A DNA stretch of 64,000 nt from Nodosilinea sp. FACHB-141 (GTDB taxonomy: Bacteria > Cyanobacteriota > Cyanobacteriia > Phormidesmidales > Phormidesmidaceae): the NCBI RefSeq assembly GCF_014696135.1, contig NZ_JACJPP010000002.1, positions 1 through 64,000 of the forward strand. The letters run 5' to 3'. The notes beneath the pieces are model-generated. The model worked only from the letters and a program-made list of their open reading frames with translations. It did no database searches and had not been told where the DNA came from. A program made the translations under genes and the position numbers. Positions 48,795 through 57,035 of the stretch are shown here, one piece after another (position 1 is the first letter of the stretch; the number at the start of each line of letters is the position of its first letter).

Positions 48795-51203
48795 TTAACC
48801 TTTGGCAAGGGCTTGACGAACATGACGGGCCAGCTCAGCCCGCTGGTAGGGCTTGGCTAGCAGTAGAATTCCAGGCTCTTGCGCCCCCTGGTGAATCAGG
48901 GCATTTTCGGTATAGCCAGAAGTATAGAGGACCCGCAGCTGCGGCTGCAGCCGGTGAGCCGCAGCTGCTAGGTCACAGCCCGTCATGCCGCCGGGCATGA
49001 TCACATCGGTAAATAGCAGATCGATTTCAGGCCATTGATGCAGCAGCTTTAGGGCTGCTGGGCCATTTTCAGCCGCCAACACCCGGTACCCCAGACTTTC
49101 GAGCTGCTGCTGGGCGTGAGCGCGCACCAGAGCGTTGTCTTCAACAAGCAAAATTAGCTCTGAGCCACCAGAATAGGCATCTGACCATGCAGGGGAAGTC
49201 TCTGGGCCATGACAACTCTCTAAAGCCGGTTTAGAGCCATGATGGCAGCGGGGCAGGTATAGTCGCACGGTGGTTCCTGCTCCTGGCTCAGAGTCAATGG
49301 TGACGTAGCCGTTGGACTGGCGGACAAAGCCATAGACCATGCTCAGTCCTAGCCCGGTGCCTTTGCCCCTGGCCTTAGTGGTAAAAAATGGCTCAAAAAC
49401 CTGGCTCAGCAGCTCTGGCCCCATGCCCACTCCATTGTCCGACACGGCAACTAGAACATAGTCGCCTGGGGAGAAGTCGCCCTGGAACTTGTCGCCGGGT
49501 GAGATGATGCAGGTCTGGGCGGTCGTGAGGGTGAGGCGGCCCACGCCGTTCATGGCATCGCGGGCGTTGAGGCAGAGGTTGAGCAGGGCGTTCTCTAGCT
49601 GACTGGCATCGACTAGAGCAGACCCCAGCTGAATATCATAGCTACAGCGCACCTCGACCTGTTCTCCCAAGGTGCGGCGCAGCATTGCATCCATACGACC
49701 AATCAGCTGGTTGACATCAACGGGCTTGGGGTCCAGGATTTGGCGACGGGCAAAGACCAGCAGGCGCTGGGTGAGGTCGGCTCCTCGCTGGGCCGCCCCG
49801 CTGATCATATCGGCTAGCGATCGCAGCCGGGGCTGGGTGTCGAGCAGTTCGACCAGCAGCTCGGCGTTGCCCAAAATCACCGTCAGCAGGTTGTTAAAGT
49901 CATGGGCAACCCCGCCGGTGAGCTGGCCAATGGCCTCCATTTTTTGGCTTTGCAGCAGCTGCGCCTCTAGGTTCTTTTGCTCAGTTAAATTGAGCATGCC
50001 GCCAATCATCCGAAGCGCCTGCCCCTGCTCGTTGCGAATCACATAGCCGCGATCCATGACGTAGGCATAGCGGCCATCGTGGCAGCGAAATCGGTACTCG
50101 TTCGTCCAGATGGTGGCGTCTCCCTCTAGAGCTGTCTGTATTGAGGCCAGCAGCCGCTGGCGATCGTCGGGGTGCAGGCGGCTGTGCCACCAGTCGTAAG
50201 AGGTCCCAAGGTCATCATCGCCATAGCCAAACAGCATTTTATACCCCTCCCCTCGCCAGGTGATATCGGCGAGCAAATCCCAATCCCAAATGGCGTCGTT
50301 GGTGGCCTTCGAGACCAGTCGAAACCGTTCTTCACTGGCCCGCAAAGTGACCTCAGCCGTCTTCTGGGCGGTCACGTCGATTACCGTACCCAGCTGCCGG
50401 GAGGGTTGTCCCTCGGCGTCCACTTCGATGTTGCCCCGATCCGACAGCCAGCGCACATCCCCATCGGGGCGACGAATGCGGTAGGTGACCTCCAAAGTTC
50501 CGCTAAACCGATTAACTTGGGCATGGTTGCTCAGCAGTTCGGGCCGATCTTCGGGCAGCACCCACTCGATGAACCGTTCAAAGCTCTCAATAGGATCCTC
50601 GGGACGCAGGCCAAACAGGCGATAGGTGCCCACCGACCAGACTAGGTGGTTGGTGTTCAAGTCGAGGGCCCAACTGCCCATGTTGCCAATGCGTTCGGCG
50701 CTGGTAAGCAAAGTGGCCTGCTGACGAATACGGGTGGTCAACAGCGCCTCGGCTCGGCGGCGTTCAGCGTCAAGCTGCATCTGTTCGCTGAGGTCGCCCC
50801 CCGCCCCTGCCACCGACCCCGATCGCGGTCTGCGGCGGCGTGCCAGGGCACAGTCCAGGGCCCGCCCAATTTCGGCGGCGGTTTGTCCCCAAACTAGGTA
50901 ATCCTCGGCTCCAGCCCAGACGGCCTCTAACCCCAGGGCCGCCTGGTTTGGGTTGACCAACACAATCACCGGCACGTCGGGGGCTTGTGCCTGAAGCGCC
51001 TCTAACGGAGCCAGCCCCGCCGTGGCTGAGCCAGCTAAATTCAGCAAAATGCCGTCAACTTGATGGCCAGCAGCGAGGTAAGCCAAGGCGGCATCGACCT
51101 GGTCTAGGGCAACTAGCCCCAGTTGGCATGCAGGGCGATCGCACCCCAATGCTGCTGAATTCTCTCCTACCCAAAGAATCTGATTGGCCAGCTGCCCGGT
51201 CAT
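48795..51203 (-). CDS. Hybrid histidine kinase with degenerate N-terminal receiver
   Basis: 802 residues from the ATG at 51203, which has AGAGG 8 bases upstream; ATGs at 51224 and 51257 are also open but lack one. Residues 1-115 look like a receiver that lost its phosphoacceptor (GILLNLAGS where Asp is expected, and GAEDYLVWG without the usual Lys-Pro). Two PAS domains (about 180-300 and 305-425), HisKA (GGVAHDFNNLL), HATPase (DNGVGMGP, GKGTGLGLSMVYGF) and a complete C-terminal receiver (LLFTDVIMPGG, LAKPYQ) follow. Cytosolic. It reads like a duplicate of the kinase downstream with a different sensor. Confidence 0.9.
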   Translation of the reverse strand: MTGQLANQILWVGENSAALGCDRPACQLGLVALDQVDAALAYLAAGHQVDGILLNLAGSATAGLAPLEALQAQAPDVPVIVLVNPNQAALGLEAVWAGAEDYLVWGQTAAEIGRALDCALARRRRPRSGSVAGAGGDLSEQMQLDAERRRAEALLTTRIRQQATLLTSAERIGNMGSWALDLNTNHLVWSVGTYRLFGLRPEDPIESFERFIEWVLPEDRPELLSNHAQVNRFSGTLEVTYRIRRPDGDVRWLSDRGNIEVDAEGQPSRQLGTVIDVTAQKTAEVTLRASEERFRLVSKATNDAIWDWDLLADITWRGEGYKMLFGYGDDDLGTSYDWWHSRLHPDDRQRLLASIQTALEGDATIWTNEYRFRCHDGRYAYVMDRGYVIRNEQGQALRMIGGMLNLTEQKNLEAQLLQSQKMEAIGQLTGGVAHDFNNLLTVILGNAELLVELLDTQPRLRSLADMISGAAQRGADLTQRLLVFARRQILDPKPVDVNQLIGRMDAMLRRTLGEQVEVRCSYDIQLGSALVDASQLENALLNLCLNARDAMNGVGRLTLTTAQTCIISPGDKFQGDFSPGDYVLVAVSDNGVGMGPELLSQVFEPFFTTKARGKGTGLGLSMVYGFVRQSNGYVTIDSEPGAGTTVRLYLPRCHHGSKPALESCHGPETSPAWSDAYSGGSELILLVEDNALVRAHAQQQLESLGYRVLAAENGPAALKLLHQWPEIDLLFTDVIMPGGMTGCDLAAAAHRLQPQLRVLYTSGYTENALIHQGAQEPGILLLAKPYQRAELARHVRQALAKG

Positions 51204-51391
51204 AGGATACCTCTTAGGCTCCATGGATGTGGCCCTATGGCGTGGGCTACTCCCCATAGCAATCGGTCGACAAACCGTTGTTTTTGTCTATGGTAAGCAT
51301 CGAGTCACCCCTAAAGCTATCTATGGCAATAATTATTGTCGAGTGGTGGACTGCGATCGCGGCAAATTCCCTGTCATTGGTGAACTTGTAC

Positions 51392-51494
51392 TAAATCCTG
51401 AATGAATACCCCCGCTTTGTAGGGGCGTAGCATGCTACGCCCCTACAGGGTTTCTGCATCATGAATTGGGGTTCATCAAATCGGATTTCGTGTT
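51392..51494 (+). repeat. Dispersed 100 bp hairpin repeat, copy 2
   Basis: Gapless match to 30625-30727. Its core GTAGGGGCGTAGCA plus reverse complement (51419-51446) is a perfect 28 bp palindrome. Downstream GAATTGGGGTTCATCAAATC precedes GGATTTCGTG. Confidence 0.75.
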
Positions 51495-51538
51495 CGGCCT
51501 GAGCCAGCAGCTACCGTCTTATCGCGGGTCAAGTTTAA

Positions 51539-51609
51539 GTTAGGGCAGCCCAAAACGTCAGAGTTCAAACCTGTTGGGCATTTTTTCCATTTTTCGTTCT
51601 TTTGCTATG
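51539..51609 (+). repeat. Dispersed 70 bp repeat, copy B
   Basis: Gapless match to copy A at 27442-27512, ending CATTTTTCGTTCTTTTGCTA. It precedes wecB as copy A precedes the DUF421 gene. Confidence 0.65.
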
Positions 51610-51686
51610 TCTGGGTACCGCCATCTGGGATGGTGGCATGAACAGGTTATTCTGAGCATGATTTTGCATTCAAAGGGCAGCTCCCT

Positions 51687-52835
51687 ATGGTTCCACCGTT
51701 TAAAGTCTGCATTGTGTTGGGCACTCGCCCTGAGGCGATTAAACTTGCGCCGGTGATTCAGTGTTTTCGTCAGTGCCCCGACTTTGACACCCAGGTGCTG
51801 CTCACCGGCCAGCATCGGGAGATGGTGGATCAAGTCATGGCGCTGTTTAACCTGGGTGCCGACCGCGATTTGGCGATTATGCAACCCCGCCAAACCCTGA
51901 CCGACATCACCTGTCGCAGCCTCCAGGGACTAGAAGCCCTGTTTCAAGAGAGTCGCCCCGACATTGTGCTGGTGCAGGGCGATACGACGACGGCCTTTGC
52001 CGCGGCCCTAGCGGCCTTTTATCAGAAAATTCCGGTGGGCCATGTCGAGGCGGGTCTGCGCACCGACAACATCTATAACCCCTTCCCTGAGGAGGCCAAC
52101 CGACGGCTGGTTTCCCAAATTACCCAGCTGCACTTTGCGCCCACGGCTCTGTCGGTGCAGCACCTAGAGCGATCGGGGGTAACCGGTAATCTGCACCAGA
52201 CCGGCAACACCGTGATCGACGCCCTGCTGTCGGTGGCCGATCGCCGTCCCGACTGCGAGGTGCCGGGGCTAGACTGGAACCGTCACCGAGTAATTTTATC
52301 AACGGTGCATCGGCGCGAAAACTGGGGCGCACCTCTAGGGGCGATCGCCGATGGGTTTCTCAAAGTACTCGAACGGTTTCCCGACACCGCCCTGCTGCTG
52401 CCCTTGCACCGTAACCCCACGGTGCGAGACCCTCTCCAAGCCGCCCTCGGCGATCATCCCCGAGCTTTTTTGACTGAGCCTCTTGACTACACTCAGTTGG
52501 TGGGCGCGATTCAGCGGTGCTACCTGGTGATGACTGACTCGGGTGGCTTGCAGGAGGAAGCCCCCAGCCTGGGTAAACCGGTGCTGGTGCTGCGCGATAA
52601 CACCGAACGCCCCGAAGCCGTGATGGCCGGCACCGCTAAGCTAATTGGCACCGACGCCGATCGCATGCTGGCGGAGGCCGAGACGCTGCTGCTGAATTCC
52701 GAGGCTTACCAGACCATGGCCGAGGCGATCAACCCCTTTGGCGACGGCCAGGCTTCCCAGCGGATTCTTGAGATTACGCGGGCCTATCTGCAACAGACCA
52801 CAGAAGCCACGGTTCGGCAGCCCCTGGCGTGCTAG
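51687..52835 (+). CDS. wecB: UDP-N-acetylglucosamine 2-epimerase (non-hydrolysing)
   Basis: 382 residues, normal for the family. Interconverts UDP-GlcNAc and UDP-ManNAc for surface polysaccharides. Signatures: VLGTRPEAIKLAPVI at the N-terminus, LTGQHREMVDQV, VQGDTTTAFAAALAAFY, HVEAGLRT, the NPFPEEANRRL loop, STVHRRENWG, DSGGLQEEAPSLGKPVLVLR and TERPEAV. All catalytic acids and His residues are in place. The gene stands alone with no glycosyltransferase neighbours, so the polysaccharide is not identifiable. Confidence 0.95.
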   Translation: MVPPFKVCIVLGTRPEAIKLAPVIQCFRQCPDFDTQVLLTGQHREMVDQVMALFNLGADRDLAIMQPRQTLTDITCRSLQGLEALFQESRPDIVLVQGDTTTAFAAALAAFYQKIPVGHVEAGLRTDNIYNPFPEEANRRLVSQITQLHFAPTALSVQHLERSGVTGNLHQTGNTVIDALLSVADRRPDCEVPGLDWNRHRVILSTVHRRENWGAPLGAIADGFLKVLERFPDTALLLPLHRNPTVRDPLQAALGDHPRAFLTEPLDYTQLVGAIQRCYLVMTDSGGLQEEAPSLGKPVLVLRDNTERPEAVMAGTAKLIGTDADRMLAEAETLLLNSEAYQTMAEAINPFGDGQASQRILEITRAYLQQTTEATVRQPLAC

Positions 52836-52897
52836 TAGGTGGCGGAGTTCGGAGGCTGGTATGGCCCCCCAGGTAGACAGGGTCAGCGCTCAAGAGG

Positions 52898-55800
52898 CTA
52901 CTCTGCCTGCCCCTGCCCCTGGTTAAACTGCTGGGTTTCTAGCACTCCTTCCGCCTGGTTGGCGATCTGCCGCAGGCTATCCAGCATCTCGGCCTTGGCT
53001 GTGGCCCACAGCCCCCGCTGGTTGGCTTCGAGCAGGCGCTCGGCCATATCGCGCAGCGCCCAGGGGTTTGAGGTTTGCACAAAGGCCTGCACCGCTGGAT
53101 TGAGCAAGTAGGCCTGGGCCACGCCCTCATACATGTGGTCGGCGACGCAGCGGGCGGTGGCATCGTAGGCAAACAGGTAGTCAACGGTGGCGGCCATCTC
53201 AAAGGCCCCCTTGTAGCCGTGGCGCATGACGCCCGCGATCCACTTAGGGTTGACCACGCGAGAGCGGTAGACCTTGGCAATTTCGGCTTCCAGCGATCGC
53301 ACCTTGGGCTTGGCCGTTACCGCATTGTCGCCAAAGTAGGTGGCGGGCTGCTGCCCCTGGAGAGTTCTCGCCGCCACCGTCATGCCCCCCTGAAACTGGT
53401 AGTAGTCGTCAGAGTCGAGCAGGTCGTGCTCGCGATTGTCCTGGTTGTGGAGCACCACTTGCAGGTGCTTGAGCCGCTGCTCAAAAGCTTCGGGCATAGC
53501 GTGGCCCTGAGCATCGCGACCATAGGCGTAGCCGCTCCAGTTCAGGTAAGCACGGGCCAGATCTTCGTCGGTGGTCCAGTTTTGCGATTCGATTAGCCCC
53601 TGCAAGCCAGCTCCGTAGGCCCCTGGCTTAGAGCCAAAAATGCGGTAGCGCGATCGCAGCTCCGCATGCTCTGCCGTTAGTCCTTGGGCCTGCCACTCGG
53701 CACTCTCCTGCCGCGATCGCGCCGCCAAAGGATTTTGTTCCGGTGGTTCCTCCAGAGCCGCCACCGCCGCCACTGCCTGGTCTACCAGGTCGATCAAATT
53801 AGGGAAGGCATCACGAAAGAAGCCCGAAATCCGCAGGGTGACATCCACCCGCGGCCGTCCGATCGCTGACAGTGGCAGCACCTCAAAATCGACCACCCGC
53901 CGCGAGGGGCCATCCCACACCGGACGTACCCCCATCAGAGCCAAAGCTTCGGCAATGTCGTCTCCGCCGGTACGCATGGTGGAGGTGCCCCACACCGACA
54001 GGCCGAGGGTTTGGGGGTACTCGCCGTGGTCTTGGGTGTACTGCTCCACCAGCACTTCCGCCGCTCGTCGTCCCACATCCCAGGCGCTCTCGGTGGGGAT
54101 GGCGCGAATATCCACCGAGAAGAAATTGCGGCCCGTGGGCAGCACGTCGGGGCGATTGCGGGTAGGCGCTCCGGCGGGGCCACTGGGCACGTAGCGACCG
54201 TCGAGGCCCGCCAGCAGGTTGGCGAGCTCGTCCGTGGTGCGGGTTAGCGCAGGAATGAGGGTGTGCTGAATCCAGTAGAGTTCAGTGGCGAGGGCTGTTC
54301 CCCTCTCCCCCGGCCCCTCTCCCTGAGGGAGAGGGGAGTTGGAATTTTCTCCGGTTCCCTCTCCCTCAGGGAGAGGGCTAGGGAGAGGATAGCTCGGGGC
54401 AGTAACTTGCAGCAGCAACCCTTCCACCAGGCGGGAAGCTTCCTCTTCTAGGGCCTCGATCGCGTCCCCCACAATCCGGCAGTTGACCAACCCGGTGAAA
54501 GGCTCCCCAGGATCAGCGGTGAGGGGGTCGAGGTCAAGGCCCCAGGATTCGGCGATCGCCCGCGTCAATCCCTGGCGGCCAGGGCCGGGGTGGCGGGCGA
54601 TCGCCACGATCAAATCCCGTAGCTGGCGGCTATCGGGGCACTGGCCAAAGATATGGAGGCCGTCGCGGATCTGGGCTTCCTTTAGATCGCAGAGGTAGGT
54701 GTCGAGAGTAGGAAGGAGAGTGGGGAGTGGGGGAGTGAGGGAGTGGGGGAGTGTAGGGCTTTGCCCTTCTCGAAGAGTGGAGGCGGGGGAGATTTCAGTC
54801 AGGAGGCTGGTTTCGGTGAGTAGGGTGAGGATGCGATCGCCGATCAGCGCCAGCCTTGAGGGATCCAAGCTCTGGGCTTCGTAGTATTCATCCACCAAGC
54901 CTTCAAGCTTTTCGAGGGGGCCATAGAGTTCGGCGCGGGTGAGGGGTGGTGTCAGGTGGTCGAGAATTACCGCCTGGGCGCGGCGTTTGGCTTGGGAGCC
55001 TTCGCCGGGGTCGTTGACGATAAAGGGGTATAGGTGGGGCATGGGGCCAAACATGGCCTCGGGGTAGCAGTCCTGCGATAGGCCGACGCCTTTGCCGGGC
55101 AACCATTCCAGGTTGCCGTGCTTGCCCAGATGAACGATCGCCTGAGCCCCAAAGCTATGCCTCAGCCAGAGATAAAAAGCCAGGTAGTCGTGGGTCGGCT
55201 CTAGATCGGGGGAGTGGTAGTTGAGGGAGGGGTCGAGGTCGTAGCCCCGGCTCGGCTGAACACCGATGAAGATGTTGCCGAGTTGGAGTCCGGAAATGGG
55301 GAATTTCGAGTTTTGAGTTTTAAGTTCTGAGTTTTGAGTTTCTTCCCCGGCCTCCCCACCTTCTCCATCTCCCCCTGGAATGCCCCAACGAGCGCTCATG
55401 CCAGCGCGCACTGCTTCCGGCATAGTTTCAAAATACTGGCGGTAGTCAGCGAGGGGAAGAGACTGGTGAACTTGACGAAAATCCCGGCCTTCGGGGTCGT
55501 TAGTCACCCCGGCGGTGAGCTGGCGAATCAGGTCGTCGCCATCGGTGGGAATGTCGCCCAGGGTGTAGCCCGCCGCCTTGAGGGCCTGGAGAACTTCGAT
55601 CGAACTCTGGGGCGTATCGAGGCCAACGCCGTTGGCGAGGCGACCATCGCGGTTGGGGTAGTTGGCGAGAATCAGGGCGATGCGGCGATCGCCCACAGGA
55701 GTACGGCGCAAGGCGGCCCACTGGGCGGCCAGGTCGGTAACAAATTCTATACGGTCAGCTACCGGCTCGTAGGTGACCACGTCGGTTTCTAGCGTCTCGC

Positions 55801-56857
55801 TACGTTGGTTGACCGATTTAAACGAAACAGCGCGGGTAATGATGCGCCCATCTACTTCCGGTAGGGCCACATTCATAGCAATGTCGCGGGGCGAGAGGCC
55901 CAAGCTCTGACTTTCCCAGGCGGCTTTGGTACCGCCGCTGAGAATCACCTGCAGCACCGGCACGTCTAAGGTTTCCCACAAATCTAAATTGGGGGTGGCA
56001 CCGTCTAGCTTCGCCACCGAAAAGCTGGTAGTGTTCAGCAGCAGGTCAATGCCCTGGTCACCCTTGGGCTTCAGCAGAGCGATCAAATCCTCCTGCACCT
56101 CAGGATCTTGCAGTGACGATACAAATACGGGCACCGGGTGCAGCTGTCGTTCTGCCAGCGCCGCGCATAGCGCATCAATAGGCGCAGTATTGCCCGCCAG
56201 GTAATGCGCCCGGTAGAAGATCAAGCCCACTTTGACGGTTTCACGCTCCAGTCCCCCTCTCCCTATGGGAGAGGGGCTAGGGGAGAGGGGGTCGGGGTAC
56301 TTCTCCTGTTGACCAGTGAGATACACCCCAACTTTAGGGATGGGCTGCGGGGCCGGGGGGTGGTAGGTGGTATGGAGAATGCGATCGCACACCTCCATCA
56401 ACCCATTCGCCATATTCTCGACGCCGCCTTCCTTGAGGTAGCGCCACAGCTGGTTGGCCACCGTCAGCGGCACGGTCGAATGGCTGATCAGGTTAGGGGC
56501 GGGGCGATCGTCGCCGGGCAGCACAATCAGGGCGGCCCCGGTTTCGGTGGCCACCTCCCTGACCACTTCCAGACCGTAGGGCCAGTAGGCGCGCCCCCCC
56601 AGTAGCCGCACCACAATAATCTGTGCGTGGCGCAGCACATCGTCGGCGTAGGTGTCGATCGCCAACTGCTGCTGAAGCTGAAGCAGGTTGGCCACCCGCA
56701 GGGCCGGAAAATCGGCGGGGAAACTGGCCCGCGTCAAGCTTTGAATTTCGGTATCGGCGGCGGTGAGAAATACCAGGGGTGCCGGGGTTTGCTCGATAAA
56801 AATAACGCCTTCAGTATCCGGCGTCCAGCCGCCGGGGGTAGCGGCTAAGCGATGCAT
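52898..56857 (-). CDS. cobN: Cobaltochelatase subunit CobN
   Basis: 1319 residues of the CobN/ChlH large chelatase subunit family, which binds the corrin or porphyrin and inserts metal with ATPase partners. Closer to CobN by length and by segments such as HLGKHGNLEWLPGKG, LPTGRNFFSVD, DVTLRISGFFRD, SDDYYQFQGGM and the C-terminal VNPKWIAGVMRHGYKG. In cyanobacteria the partner is probably ChlI/ChlD; none is here. Four low-complexity segments are inserted in frame at about 190-203, 496-522, 690-716 and 821-850. They come from palindromic or tandem repeats at DNA level and account for part of its extra length. No cobalamin riboswitch box seen upstream. Confidence 0.9.
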   Translation of the reverse strand: MHRLAATPGGWTPDTEGVIFIEQTPAPLVFLTAADTEIQSLTRASFPADFPALRVANLLQLQQQLAIDTYADDVLRHAQIIVVRLLGGRAYWPYGLEVVREVATETGAALIVLPGDDRPAPNLISHSTVPLTVANQLWRYLKEGGVENMANGLMEVCDRILHTTYHPPAPQPIPKVGVYLTGQQEKYPDPLSPSPSPIGRGGLERETVKVGLIFYRAHYLAGNTAPIDALCAALAERQLHPVPVFVSSLQDPEVQEDLIALLKPKGDQGIDLLLNTTSFSVAKLDGATPNLDLWETLDVPVLQVILSGGTKAAWESQSLGLSPRDIAMNVALPEVDGRIITRAVSFKSVNQRSETLETDVVTYEPVADRIEFVTDLAAQWAALRRTPVGDRRIALILANYPNRDGRLANGVGLDTPQSSIEVLQALKAAGYTLGDIPTDGDDLIRQLTAGVTNDPEGRDFRQVHQSLPLADYRQYFETMPEAVRAGMSARWGIPGGDGEGGEAGEETQNSELKTQNSKFPISGLQLGNIFIGVQPSRGYDLDPSLNYHSPDLEPTHDYLAFYLWLRHSFGAQAIVHLGKHGNLEWLPGKGVGLSQDCYPEAMFGPMPHLYPFIVNDPGEGSQAKRRAQAVILDHLTPPLTRAELYGPLEKLEGLVDEYYEAQSLDPSRLALIGDRILTLLTETSLLTEISPASTLREGQSPTLPHSLTPPLPTLLPTLDTYLCDLKEAQIRDGLHIFGQCPDSRQLRDLIVAIARHPGPGRQGLTRAIAESWGLDLDPLTADPGEPFTGLVNCRIVGDAIEALEEEASRLVEGLLLQVTAPSYPLPSPLPEGEGTGENSNSPLPQGEGPGERGTALATELYWIQHTLIPALTRTTDELANLLAGLDGRYVPSGPAGAPTRNRPDVLPTGRNFFSVDIRAIPTESAWDVGRRAAEVLVEQYTQDHGEYPQTLGLSVWGTSTMRTGGDDIAEALALMGVRPVWDGPSRRVVDFEVLPLSAIGRPRVDVTLRISGFFRDAFPNLIDLVDQAVAAVAALEEPPEQNPLAARSRQESAEWQAQGLTAEHAELRSRYRIFGSKPGAYGAGLQGLIESQNWTTDEDLARAYLNWSGYAYGRDAQGHAMPEAFEQRLKHLQVVLHNQDNREHDLLDSDDYYQFQGGMTVAARTLQGQQPATYFGDNAVTAKPKVRSLEAEIAKVYRSRVVNPKWIAGVMRHGYKGAFEMAATVDYLFAYDATARCVADHMYEGVAQAYLLNPAVQAFVQTSNPWALRDMAERLLEANQRGLWATAKAEMLDSLRQIANQAEGVLETQQFNQGQGQAE
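54298..54392. repeat. Palindromic repeat pair inside cobN
   Basis: CCTCTCCCTGAGGGAGAGG (about 54316-54334) and CCCTCTCCCTCAGGGAGAGGG (about 54357-54377) are inverted repeats of a common dispersed bacterial type. In frame they encode PLPEGEGTGE and SPLPQGEGPGE. Confidence 0.75.
55308..55345. repeat. Tandem GAGTTTT/AAGTTCT repeat inside cobN
   Basis: The plus strand reads GAGTTTTGAGTTTTAAG then TTCTGAGTTTTGAGTTT, a short tandem array of the ACTCAAAAC type seen between genes in many cyanobacteria. It encodes QNSELKTQNSK in CobN. Confidence 0.7.
56253..56292. repeat. Palindromic repeat inside cobN
   Basis: CCCCTCTCCCTATGGGAGAGG followed by GGCTAGGGGAGAGGGGG. In frame it encodes DPLSPSPSPIGRGG. 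Same family as the pair at 54298. Confidence 0.75.
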
Positions 56858-57035
56858 GGGCGATCCCTAGGGCAACAACAAATCTGAAGGAACTCTAGCG
56901 TAAGTCAGGGTAGGCCCAAAACGAAAGTTACTATGGGGACTCCTTAGGATGAGGATCCTTAAACCTTAAGGCTTTCTTTGGCAACTCCCCGTTTCAAACC
57001 ACCGCAGTGGGCGCCCTCGGCCTCAAAATATAGAG

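Larger units (their letters stand above)
51258..51686. other. Intergenic region with two dispersed repeats
   Basis: Contains copy 2 of the 100 bp hairpin repeat and copy B of the 70 bp repeat, both between the divergent kinase and wecB genes. No gene seen. Confidence 0.6.

Noticed and set aside
54298-54392. CRISPR-like or REP array in the CCTCTCCC repeats
   Set aside because: Only two adjacent palindromes without regular spacers, lying inside a coding frame.
56858-57035. Possible cobalamin riboswitch upstream of cobN
   Set aside because: I looked for the B12 box (GCCACTG-like) and the usual long structured leader and found neither in the 178 bp gap.
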